Positions 1 through 6,102 of a stretch of DNA of 6,102 bases are shown here, piece after piece. The stretch is taken from assembly GCA_030523505.1 (NCBI GenBank), contig JAUNIK010000174.1:1-6102 (forward strand). The letters run 5' to 3'. The translations under genes and the position numbers were made by a program. The notes beneath the pieces are model-generated. The model ran no database searches and was not told the DNA's origin. It saw only the letters and a program-made list of their open reading frames with translations. The DNA comes from Prevotellaceae bacterium (GTDB taxonomy: Bacteria > Bacteroidota > Bacteroidia > Bacteroidales > Bacteroidaceae). Each line of letters begins with the position of its first letter. Position 1 is the first letter of the stretch.

Positions 1-11
1 GAATCTTGCTT

Positions 12-1109
12 CTACTTCAACTGATTCACATTGATGCTCGGCAGCGCCATAGGATTTATCGGCTCAGCGGTATTCTCATCATTCTTGGCAGAGCGAAGAT
101 TCAAATACGCCTTCTTCAACTCGGCAAACTCCCGCTGGCAAGTAGTCCAATCGCCAATCTCCTTATACGGAAACGACTGCTTGTTGCTTATGTATCGCTC
201 AATGAACTGCACAGCCTTGTCAATCTTGTCGCCATGGAGGGCATAGTAATCCACACCATCGGTCTTCAGCAGTTCACAGAAATTCAACACATGCTGGATA
301 TTGTAGATGGAATAACTCATGGCTCGCGTACGCTTCAGTTCACGCGGCTGACTACCATCCTCAGCCACCTGCCTGTCGAGTCGCAGAGCATTGAAATCAG
401 CAATAATCTGCTTTCGTGTGGCCTTGTCGCCCGTGTACATACATATTCTATAAAGCAATATGTCGTACATGATACCAATGTTATCCTCCACATTACGGCT
501 GGCAACACCCACACGCGAGGTCTGCATCCACTGGGCATACTGGCCAAACCATTTCTTGAGTTTCTTGTCGGTCTTCTTGTCCAGCGCACCCTCATTCTTA
601 AGAAAATCGATGCTGTTGAGCACCTTCACCAAATCGTAGGCTTCGCTCACTCCACCCACATTTCCCATGTTGTCGTATCTGCCCGGAATGAACTGACCAT
701 AGTCGAGATTCGGGTTCATCATGGTCGATGCATCAACAAACCAGCATTTCAACTGTCCGATAGCCGCACGGGCAAATCGCTCATCGTGCGAAGCCTCATA
801 GCCCTCAGCCAACTGGCGCACACGCGACATCATCTGGCGCAGTTTCACACCATCATAATTGTCCACCTCAGGCGAACGCTGACCATCCTTGATGATATAC
901 GGTCCAGCAGGATTCTTCTCATCGGGCCATGCATAGACAGCCAGACTTTCATAGTTGTGCCTATCGCCCGAGATGCATTTCTGCTTGTTCACCACAGTAT
1001 AATCCTGCACCTTGAGTTGAGCCTCAGCATTGCGAATGGCAGTAGCATTCTGGGCAACAGCCGACGATGCCAACAATACACAAACCAAAAATAATAGGAT
1101 GTTTTTCAT
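12..1109 (-). CDS. Secreted alginate lyase-fold protein (PF05426-like), possible polysaccharide lyase
   Basis: A 365-residue exported protein of the alginate_lyase superfamily, probably an (alpha/alpha)-barrel polysaccharide lyase acting on a uronic-acid-containing polymer in the periplasm. Residues 1-20 form a type I signal peptide (Lys2, hydrophobic ILLFLVCVLLA, AVA before Q20; Cys10 is not in a lipobox). Family landmarks are SGDRHNYESLAVYAWPD (47-63), MNPNLDYGQFIPG (131-143), the region aligned to the catalytic NNHG loop (209-212), and DGSQPRELKRT plus Y266. The NNHG loop here reads DNIG, so the classic PL5 catalytic His is Ile; Asn210 and the Arg/Tyr region remain. It may use another mechanism (a PL38-like enzyme is one alternative), or be binding-only. 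An ATG 12 codons upstream lies inside the preceding gene and would mask the signal peptide, so the start at 1109 is preferred. It begins 1 base after the GT4 stop and is the last visible gene of the operon. The substrate is unknown and need not be alginate. Confidence 0.85.
   Translation of the reverse strand: MKNILLFLVCVLLASSAVAQNATAIRNAEAQLKVQDYTVVNKQKCISGDRHNYESLAVYAWPDEKNPAGPYIIKDGQRSPEVDNYDGVKLRQMMSRVRQLAEGYEASHDERFARAAIGQLKCWFVDASTMMNPNLDYGQFIPGRYDNMGNVGGVSEAYDLVKVLNSIDFLKNEGALDKKTDKKLKKWFGQYAQWMQTSRVGVASRNVEDNIGIMYDILLYRICMYTGDKATRKQIIADFNALRLDRQVAEDGSQPRELKRTRAMSYSIYNIQHVLNFCELLKTDGVDYYALHGDKIDKAVQFIERYISNKQSFPYKEIGDWTTCQREFAELKKAYLNLRSAKNDENTAEPINPMALPSINVNQLK
1050..1109 (-). other. 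Signal peptide of the lyase-fold protein
   Basis: The first 20 codons encode a short basic start (MKN), a hydrophobic core and a small-residue end (SSAVAQ), with likely signal peptidase I cleavage between Ala19 and Gln20. This places the protein in the periplasm or outside the cell. It is the only visible protein in the window with an export signal; the N-terminus of the DUF4886 protein is not visible. Confidence 0.8.
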
Positions 1110-1110
1110 A

Positions 1111-2148
1111 TTACAAAAACTTATCGATAACTTCGCGGAAACCACTCTGAGGGAGATAGTTCCCAGCCATCCTCAATGAATTGATGCGCATTTTTTTATT
1201 CATTTCAGAGTCTTCAATCATTCTCTCAATACAATCTGTCAAAGAGTCAACATTCCGCGTTGGGAATATCAAACCAGTCTGTCCATCAACGACAATCTGC
1301 GAATTGTCATGCCAGTCGCTTGCAATAACCGGGAGTCCTGATGCCATTGCATCAATCAGTGTTCCAGCAAAACATTCCCCCGGATAAAAGGTTGGGAATA
1401 GCAGGGCATAATAACCAATCAACACGGAGGTAGTGTCGGAATAGTTTATAAGTCCACGGTAATGAACATACTCAGGAAACGCTTTTTTAATTGTATCAAA
1501 CCATGTTTCGTCCTCCACTTGACCATATATATCCAGTTCTGCCGCAACATATCCCTTCCTGGCATTATAAGCAGAGATTGCGGCTATGGCATCGCAAATT
1601 CCTTTTTCTTCAATCACTCGAGAAAAAGTACAAAACGGGAAAGGCTTCGAATTGTCGAAGTCAGGCATACTGTCATCAGACACAATCTGGAGAGGCTTGC
1701 AATTAGGCATGATCACGACATTGGCGAATCCCTGTTCCTCAAGCAAGCATTTCAGTCGTTCCGTTTCCACCGCAATAGTGCTGAACCTGCGTAAGATTCT
1801 GCGAATAAAAGTATGCTTTTGTGTAAATTCCGCCAACCAGCCACCTATTACTACATAGTGAAGACTACGACCGAACAGGACATTCCATAGCGAGAGCCAG
1901 AATGGAATAAACCTAAGTCCATTCACGCCAGGCATCATGACAATATGCTTTGTTCCCGCAACCAGTTTTAATGCAACAAGAGGAAGTCGCAAAAGAAAAC
2001 GCCACCCACTTTCTGTATCATGGAAAGAGACATTACTTTCACCACATCTTCGTTTCACCTCATCGCCAAAGACTCTCGTTTTAATTGTCTGGCCGTCATG
2101 ACTATTGTGGGTAAAACTGAAATGTCCTACTATAGAAACTCTTTTCAT
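1111..2148 (-). CDS. GT4-family glycosyltransferase (GT-B fold)
   Basis: A 345-residue glycosyltransferase expected to transfer a sugar from an activated nucleotide donor to a growing lipid-linked glycan at the cytoplasmic membrane face. The N-terminal Rossmann domain starts with VSIVGHF and carries the acceptor-side loop DGQTIKT (18-24). A hydrophobic stretch around 79-105 ends in VIGGW, and there is no separate membrane anchor. The C-terminal donor-binding domain starts near residue 170 and shows SRVIEEKG (176-183), LDIYGQ (205-210) and the retaining-GT motif GECFAGTLIDAMASGLPVIAS (257-277, first residue Gly257). In that motif the usual EX7E pair is Glu258 and Asp266, that is EX7D. The length is normal for GT4. 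It begins 5 bases after the WbsX-like gene and ends 1 base before the lyase-fold gene. The donor and acceptor sugars cannot be read from the sequence. Confidence 0.9.
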   Translation of the reverse strand: MKRVSIVGHFSFTHNSHDGQTIKTRVFGDEVKRRCGESNVSFHDTESGWRFLLRLPLVALKLVAGTKHIVMMPGVNGLRFIPFWLSLWNVLFGRSLHYVVIGGWLAEFTQKHTFIRRILRRFSTIAVETERLKCLLEEQGFANVVIMPNCKPLQIVSDDSMPDFDNSKPFPFCTFSRVIEEKGICDAIAAISAYNARKGYVAAELDIYGQVEDETWFDTIKKAFPEYVHYRGLINYSDTTSVLIGYYALLFPTFYPGECFAGTLIDAMASGLPVIASDWHDNSQIVVDGQTGLIFPTRNVDSLTDCIERMIEDSEMNKKMRINSLRMAGNYLPQSGFREVIDKFL

Positions 2149-2153
2149 ACCAA

Positions 2154-3302
2154 TTATTTACTAACACTATCCAACGCCTTACGGATGGCTTGAATCCAGC
2201 CATGTCCGAACTGCAAATCAGGCTCAACATAATTACCTTCGCCCCATTCATTCCACGCCTTCAAGAAAAGTATTTGGTGCTCATCGTCCTTGTCTTTTAC
2301 AATGTCAAGGGCCTCCTCAACAGAACGTTGGAATTTCTCTGGGGTTGCATTCACCAGCGGATCAGTCTTAATGCCTGCTCTTGGGGTACGATCCCACTGT
2401 GGCAAAAGCGTAGGATACACATTCTCCCATTTATCCTCCTCGACATAGTAGTACTTCATTGCTTTTTCATAGTCGGTACGAAGGGTTGAAGGAAGAAAAG
2501 TGAGACCTCCGAGGTAGTATTTCAGCATTGACCATTTGCCATGACATAATGACTGTGCACGAGCAAGTCCGTTGGACATCACGGCGTCAAATCCCAAGTC
2601 GAGAATGTTGTTATAGAAATCGGCGGCATGATCGGTATCCCAGAGAGTGGTCTTGCCATCAGTGACTGACTTTCCAGCAGCATTGGTAGTATAGCCCACG
2701 AAGTGAATACCTGGAAGCCCATTCTCACGTGCTAACTGTTGCCATAACTCAATGAACATTTTCACCTCTGGAACATCGCGAGGTGCCCATATAGCAAACA
2801 ACGGTTTTCCATCAACGGTGATGTAGCGCTTGTCGAGGAATGCAGGCAACACGGCATGGAAATGTGCTATGTGGTCCTCACGACTGTACTGCATCTGCAT
2901 AATCATTGAGTCCTGACGGAGGCTTGCACCTTTCTTCCATGTCTTGTTCGTCCAATCATGGTTAGCCCAGCACAGACAGAATGGGAAATCAGGCTTGCCG
3001 CTTGCCAGCACCTCATTGAATGGGCGTTCAAGCAACTGACGACCATTGCCAAACCAGTAGTGGTAATAGCAGAAGCCCTCCAATCCAGCCTCTCGCGCAA
3101 GTTCTGCCTGTTGCTCGCGAACCTCCGGCAATCGAAGATCGTAGAAACCCAAGTCAGCCGGAATGCGGGGCTGTACATGTCCCTTGAACAAAGGCTTTGC
3201 CTTTGCCACATTCGTCCACTCAGTGAATCCTGGTCCCCACCACTCGTCGTTCTCCGGAATCGGGTGATACTGAGGCAGGTATAATCCTATTATTCTTGGC
3301 AT
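2154..3302 (-). CDS. WbsX / GH99-like domain protein
   Basis: A 382-residue protein of the WbsX family (PF14307), common in O-antigen, capsule and EPS loci and related in fold to GH99 endo-alpha-mannosidases. The N-terminus is diagnostic: [19 protein letters not shown] (5-23), then GFTEWTNV (25-32) and KPLFKGHVQPRIPADLGFYD (36-55). Further landmarks are GFCYYHYWFGNGR (76-88), CWANHDWT (111-118) and, near the C-terminus, KAWNEWGEGNYVEPD (348-362). Glu352 and Glu355 in EWGE match the spacing of the GH99 catalytic carboxylate pair as I recall it. There is no signal peptide or membrane segment, so it should be cytoplasmic. The start at 3302 is firm because the family motif begins almost at once; it creates a 13-base overlap with the upstream GT4 gene, suggesting translational coupling. 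Whether WbsX proteins transfer, hydrolyse or only bind glycans is not settled to my knowledge, so no reaction is assigned. Confidence 0.93.
   Translation of the reverse strand: MPRIIGLYLPQYHPIPENDEWWGPGFTEWTNVAKAKPLFKGHVQPRIPADLGFYDLRLPEVREQQAELAREAGLEGFCYYHYWFGNGRQLLERPFNEVLASGKPDFPFCLCWANHDWTNKTWKKGASLRQDSMIMQMQYSREDHIAHFHAVLPAFLDKRYITVDGKPLFAIWAPRDVPEVKMFIELWQQLARENGLPGIHFVGYTTNAAGKSVTDGKTTLWDTDHAADFYNNILDLGFDAVMSNGLARAQSLCHGKWSMLKYYLGGLTFLPSTLRTDYEKAMKYYYVEEDKWENVYPTLLPQWDRTPRAGIKTDPLVNATPEKFQRSVEEALDIVKDKDDEHQILFLKAWNEWGEGNYVEPDLQFGHGWIQAIRKALDSVSK
3290..3302 (-). other. 13-base gene overlap, GT4 stop over WbsX-like start
   Basis: The TAA stop of the GT4 gene (3290-3292) lies inside the first codons of the WbsX-like gene, whose ATG is at 3300-3302. 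Both ends are well supported: the GT4 frame is open to that stop and the WbsX family N-terminus begins at that ATG. Such an overlap usually means ribosomes finishing the first gene re-initiate on the second, linking the amounts of the two proteins. Confidence 0.85.
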
Positions 3303-4465
3303 AATATCAGTTTTATCAGTTTTTTCAAATCGTCAGCCTGGCGAGCAGAGACGATATCATATCTTTCACGAGCCTTTTGGCTGTAATATTCATAGTTGTC
3401 GCTTCGTAGCGAACAGAATGCCTTGTATATATCGCTTTCATAGAACGGCGAGAAATAGACGGCTGCATCGCCGAGGACTTCCGGTATAGAGGTGACATTC
3501 GATGCAAGCACTGGCTTACCATATTTCATCGCTTCCACTGGTGGATATCCAAACCCTTCGAAGAAACTTGGGAACACCAACGCATGACAGTGCATCATCA
3601 GCTGCGACAAATCACTGGCATGAAGATAAGGCATGACAATATGGTGTTCGGAAGTTGACACCGGATACCCCAACGTAACGAAATACTCTTCACCACCCGT
3701 CAGTTCCACATATTTATTGAATGCGTTTATCGCACGTTCAGCGTTCTTCAGCCACCGGTTGGCCGTAAGCATCAGATAGTATTTTCTGCCACTCTCTATG
3801 AGTTCCCGAACATGAATGTCATGGGGATTCTCGAGTGGCGGTGAAATCCTCTCTGGCGAATAAAGCACATGTGTTTGCGATGATTTCAAACCAAGATGAT
3901 ACTCGATTGAACGCAGGGAAAACTGCGAAATAGTAACCACATCAACATTCGGATTCTTGCGTATCATCCCCACCACAGGTTTCATACGATCGATACCCAT
4001 TTTATGACGGAGAAGCGAGTGAGCTATTTTCGACAGTCTGCCACGAGCCGTCTGCCACATATTGCCATCATTTTCCATTGTTTTGAGGCAGGTGCTGTTC
4101 ACCTCCTCATCGCAAAGATCATGAATGACACACACGACTGGACATGTGATATTCTCAACATCAAAGCGTGCACCCCAATACTGAGCCGCACCGATGAATA
4201 CCCTATCGATAGAGTATGTAGCAATTATATTTTTCAGGTTCGTACCAGCGATATCAGCCACCGACACACCTTTTGCCTTCAATGCTTCCGGCGCAAGATC
4301 AGAATAGGCATAGCGTCCAAGAGAAGAGTCAAGAAGCCCAACTACGCTGACATCCAACTGAGAGTCCTCTATTGTTTCAAGCAGCGAGTAGAATACGCGT
4401 CGTATGTATTCACCAGCACCTCCAGTGAAATGCTGAGGGGTAAACAAATCAAACAGTATATTCAT
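3290..4465 (-). CDS. GT4-family glycosyltransferase (GT-B fold)
   Basis: A 391-residue glycosyltransferase predicted to add one sugar, with retention of configuration, during assembly of the EPS repeat unit in the cytoplasm. The N-terminal domain opens with [20 protein letters not shown] (1-20), a nucleotide-sugar GT-B start with a glycine-rich loop at 15-18. [10 protein letters not shown] (111-120) holds the HD pair usual in GT4 proteins. [12 protein letters not shown] (176-187) marks the interdomain region, and the donor domain begins near [11 protein letters not shown] (231-241). The retaining motif [20 protein letters not shown] (302-321) has an intact EX7E pair, Glu303 and Glu311, followed by [13 protein letters not shown] (326-338). 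There is no signal peptide. The gene begins 3 bases after the pyruvyl transferase stop and overlaps the WbsX-like gene by 13 bases. It is not a duplicate of the other GT4 gene: the two proteins share only the family motifs. Sugar specificity cannot be assigned. Confidence 0.92.
   Translation of the reverse strand: MNILFDLFTPQHFTGGAGEYIRRVFYSLLETIEDSQLDVSVVGLLDSSLGRYAYSDLAPEALKAKGVSVADIAGTNLKNIIATYSIDRVFIGAAQYWGARFDVENITCPVVCVIHDLCDEEVNSTCLKTMENDGNMWQTARGRLSKIAHSLLRHKMGIDRMKPVVGMIRKNPNVDVVTISQFSLRSIEYHLGLKSSQTHVLYSPERISPPLENPHDIHVRELIESGRKYYLMLTANRWLKNAERAINAFNKYVELTGGEEYFVTLGYPVSTSEHHIVMPYLHASDLSQLMMHCHALVFPSFFEGFGYPPVEAMKYGKPVLASNVTSIPEVLGDAAVYFSPFYESDIYKAFCSLRSDNYEYYSQKARERYDIVSARQADDLKKLIKLILCQE
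3305..3323 (-). repeat. Short tandem repeat, two 9-base units, before the WbsX-like start
   Basis: On the minus strand AAACTGATA occurs twice in direct tandem (3305-3322), with one more matching A at 3323. It encodes the repeated tripeptide Lys-Leu-Ile near the C-terminus of the GT4 protein (residues 382-387). It also occupies the ribosome-binding spacer 3 to 21 bases upstream of the WbsX-like ATG. A change in copy number would keep the GT4 frame while altering its tail and the spacer. Confidence 0.8.
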
Positions 4466-4468
4466 AGG

Positions 4469-5689
4469 CTATGATATTGCTTGTATAATATCCGACATCA
4501 TTGTCTGGTATTTCTTATAATATTCTTCGGCAAAAGCCTTTTCTACGGCAAGGTCAAAATGAAGGATTTTCTCAAGCACATCCTCTGGCTTTGGTGCCTT
4601 ATAGCCAGAAGCAATGCACGAGATTCTGTTCTGTGACAATCCAGCCTGACGCAACAGATGCAGGATTTTGCTCGATTGCTCGTCTTTTCTTCTGCCTCCA
4701 AGGAGTGTTCGCCCATAATTGTCGAAACTGAAGAACGGTACATTATTATGGATAGAGACTATCACTGGATGCATATTGTTGCCGATATATCCTTGAGAGT
4801 AGCGTATGACAGCAAACCAATCAATAGGCGACAATGGCAGTGAAATGCTCTTTGCAAGGCTGCCGAAGCTGTCCTTATGCGAGAACGGCAATGATACGCA
4901 AGCGATGCCTTTTTCGGCTGCTTTCTGCTCGAAACTGGTGAGCCATCCCTGACTGACAGACTTGTCGTTGAGGAAACTCAGCACGAAATATTTCTCAGGC
5001 AAATGAAAACGCTTCAGTATTTCTTCCTTTGACGGGATAAGCGACTCGGCATTGAAACGGAAAGCGAATACAGGGTCGGGGGTAACTGGCGGAACGACTG
5101 TTCCCTTCGTGACATGCTGAATCATCTTTTGAGTCCAGTCATCACGAACCGACATATATGAATAGCCTTCCACAGCAGTCTTCATTGCCCTCTTCGTGGA
5201 GTCAGAGATATACTGATAAGCCGAATCCTGCGAAGAACCCGAGAGCAGAGCAACTGGGACTTTTCTGTCGAGATATTCATTAAACACGCCCCAGAATGGA
5301 TTCGGGAAAAGTCTGTCGGATGTGATTTCGTTTATGCCAATGATTCTACGTGAAGGGAAAACAATTCGCTCAATAAACGGATGATGCTGGGTGACGGCAT
5401 CGCTTCCGACAACTACTGCCTCGATATTCTCCTCGCGTATCACTTCTGCCACATCACGATCGGTTCGGCAGAGCCTTGATTCCGTCCAAATATTTTTGCG
5501 AAGGTTCCGATATAGTGTGTCTTGCTCACCGCTCGACAAGCGATTGTACATTGCCTCCAAATCCTCAGGCACCCAATTGATGATAATGGGGGTATGTCCA
5601 TGATTCTTCATGTACATAAAGGTGGAAAGCAACTGGAGCGTAGCCCCGAAATTGATTGCCGAGTGATATGCTAATAATCCAATCTTCAT
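4469..5689 (-). CDS. Polysaccharide pyruvyl transferase family protein
   Basis: A 406-residue protein of the polysaccharide pyruvyl transferase family (PF04230). Members that have been studied move an enolpyruvyl group from phosphoenolpyruvate onto a sugar hydroxyl pair to form an acidic pyruvate ketal on EPS or cell-wall glycans. The order of motifs fits: IGLLAYHSAINFGATLQLLS (3-22), VVVGSDAVT (92-100, GSD at 95-97), YSYMSVRDDWTQ (176-187), TPDPVFAF (203-210) and IGNNMHPVIVSI (302-313), with His307 at the position of the family's conserved tSFHg histidine. It has no signal peptide, consistent with action on lipid-linked intermediates in the cytoplasm. The start at 5689 is chosen over an ATG 12 codons upstream: it gives an ATGA overlap with the preceding gene's TGA stop and puts the family's first beta strand at the N-terminus. 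The gene ends 3 bases before the next GT4. Some family members in glycan loci have unproven activity, so the reaction is inferred. Confidence 0.9.
   Translation of the reverse strand: MKIGLLAYHSAINFGATLQLLSTFMYMKNHGHTPIIINWVPEDLEAMYNRLSSGEQDTLYRNLRKNIWTESRLCRTDRDVAEVIREENIEAVVVGSDAVTQHHPFIERIVFPSRRIIGINEITSDRLFPNPFWGVFNEYLDRKVPVALLSGSSQDSAYQYISDSTKRAMKTAVEGYSYMSVRDDWTQKMIQHVTKGTVVPPVTPDPVFAFRFNAESLIPSKEEILKRFHLPEKYFVLSFLNDKSVSQGWLTSFEQKAAEKGIACVSLPFSHKDSFGSLAKSISLPLSPIDWFAVIRYSQGYIGNNMHPVIVSIHNNVPFFSFDNYGRTLLGGRRKDEQSSKILHLLRQAGLSQNRISCIASGYKAPKPEDVLEKILHFDLAVEKAFAEEYYKKYQTMMSDIIQAIS
5686..5689 (-). other. ATGA stop/start overlap, DUF4886 gene into pyruvyl transferase gene
   Basis: On the minus strand the bases ATGA contain the ATG of the pyruvyl transferase (5687-5689) and the TGA stop of the DUF4886 gene (5686-5688). 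This classic coupling junction settles the pyruvyl transferase start. The upstream side is the AT-rich run ACATAAAACAGATTACACA with no Shine-Dalgarno match, as is usual in Bacteroidota. Confidence 0.85.
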
Positions 5690-6102
5690 TGTGTAATCTG
5701 TTTTATGTTGTGCCAGTCTTCGCACGCCCTCATTGCCGCACGCTGAGCCACAGGAGCATTGTCGTCATCAACATCAATGCAACGTTCTGGGTAAGAATTT
5801 CGTTCTGCCTTGCTGCATTCATAGCGATAACTGTTGCCTTCAACGCTTATGCCCGTTCGTGGGGCGAACAGTGTCTGATAAACAGTGCAGGCAGCAGTAT
5901 AACGTGCCAATCCACGACCAAGATGAGTACCATCGATAGTCAGGTCGCCATCGGTGTTGTATTCTGCGGAACGGAGGTTTTCTATTGCCGTTCCTTCAGG
6001 AATGACCACTCTCACAGCCTTATAATCGTTGAGCATAGCCTCCTGAGCCTCAACAATGTGTTGCCATCGGAGATACGAGGAGTGCTCGCGATTGCCCTTA
6101 TA
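5686..6102 (-). CDS. DUF4886 SGNH-like hydrolase, 3' part (cut by the window edge)
   Basis: The last 138 codons of a gene whose start lies beyond base 6102; the frame is open to the edge, reading YKGNREHSSYLRWQHIVEAQ before the first visible Met at 6036. The segment matches the C-terminal part of DUF4886 (PF16227), a Bacteroidota family related to SGNH/GDSL esterases. Landmarks are VVIPEGTAIENLR (visible residues 32-44), the catalytic-type DGTHL with Asp57 and His60 (bases 5923-5934), RYTAACTVYQTLF (67-79), and the tail DDDNAPVAQRAAMRACEDW (112-130). The Ser and Gly/Asn blocks of the SGNH fold would be in the missing N-terminal part, as would any signal peptide, so location cannot be told. 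In an EPS operon it could remove or transfer an acyl group on the polymer, but this is inference from family and neighbours. It joins the pyruvyl transferase gene by an ATGA overlap. Confidence 0.8.
   Translation of the reverse strand, partial: YKGNREHSSYLRWQHIVEAQEAMLNDYKAVRVVIPEGTAIENLRSAEYNTDGDLTIDGTHLGRGLARYTAACTVYQTLFAPRTGISVEGNSYRYECSKAERNSYPERCIDVDDDNAPVAQRAAMRACEDWHNIKQITQ

Noticed and set aside
335..595. Several other short open frames on both strands (for example 335-595, 1462-1794, 2903-3211, 4004-4474).
   Set aside because: Each lies within a well-supported gene in another frame, shows no family motif and has no separate spacing or start signal.
6..1094. A 362-codon open frame on the plus strand spanning almost the whole lyase-fold gene.
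   Set aside because: It is antisense to a gene with clear family motifs and a signal peptide, its translation shows no recognisable domain, and its length is explained by the codon use of the opposite strand.
1110..1145. An upstream in-frame ATG adding 12 residues (MVSAKLSISFCN) to the lyase-fold protein.
   Set aside because: It would lie inside the GT4 gene and bury the clean signal peptide that begins at 1109.
781..1260. Uneven GC along the operon: 60-base lines counted by hand ranged from about 38% (1201-1260, GT4 gene) to about 62% (781-840, lyase-fold gene).
   Set aside because: The samples are tiny and other lines from the same genes overlap in value, so this does not support a claim of recent transfer of one gene.
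4462..4474. A 13-base palindrome (TCATAG, one base, CTATGA) over the stop/start junction of the pyruvyl transferase and GT4 genes.
   Set aside because: It is short, has no loop of hairpin size and lies on constrained stop and start codons; chance is the simplest explanation and no operator family matches.
5690..5725. An upstream in-frame ATG adding 12 residues (MRRLAQHKTDYT) to the pyruvyl transferase.
   Set aside because: The ATGA overlap and the family's N-terminal motif both point to 5689; the added residues look like shadow coding of the DUF4886 gene.

Overview
The window looks like a piece of an exopolysaccharide (EPS) or capsule biosynthesis locus from a Bacteroidota bacterium, most likely a Bacteroidales member of the Bacteroides/Prevotella type. 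The evidence is protein-family content (DUF4886 SGNH-type hydrolase, WbsX/GH99-like protein, polysaccharide pyruvyl transferase, GT4 glycosyltransferases, a secreted alginate_lyase-fold protein), mid-range GC, and AT-rich spacers without Shine-Dalgarno motifs before the starts. The genus is inference, not read directly.

All six genes lie on the minus strand, so transcription runs from right to left in these coordinates. In that order they are: the 3' end of a DUF4886 gene (5686-6102, cut by the window edge), a polysaccharide pyruvyl transferase (4469-5689), a GT4 glycosyltransferase (3290-4465), a WbsX/GH99-like protein (2154-3302), a second GT4 glycosyltransferase (1111-2148), and a secreted alginate lyase-like protein (12-1109). 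The junctions are a 4-base ATGA overlap, a 3-base gap, a 13-base overlap, a 5-base gap and a 1-base gap. There is no room for internal promoters or terminators between genes, so this is one stretch of a longer operon whose promoter lies to the right of the window. No intergenic stretch exceeds 5 bases; bases 1-11 are the only sequence after the last stop and hold nothing recognisable.

Read together, the two GT4 enzymes would add sugars to a lipid-linked repeat unit on the cytoplasmic face of the membrane. The pyruvyl transferase would add an acidic pyruvate ketal, the WbsX-like protein (no signal peptide, GH99 carboxylate pair retained) plays an unproven glycan role in the cytoplasm, and the DUF4886 protein could be an esterase or acyl-modifying enzyme. 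The last gene encodes an exported polysaccharide lyase-fold protein that could trim or clear polymer in the periplasm, by analogy with AlgL in alginate operons. That protein has Ile where the classic PL5 NNHG motif has the catalytic His, which is the most interesting single observation here. No polymerase, flippase, chain-length regulator, export protein, mobile element, RNA gene or CRISPR array is visible.
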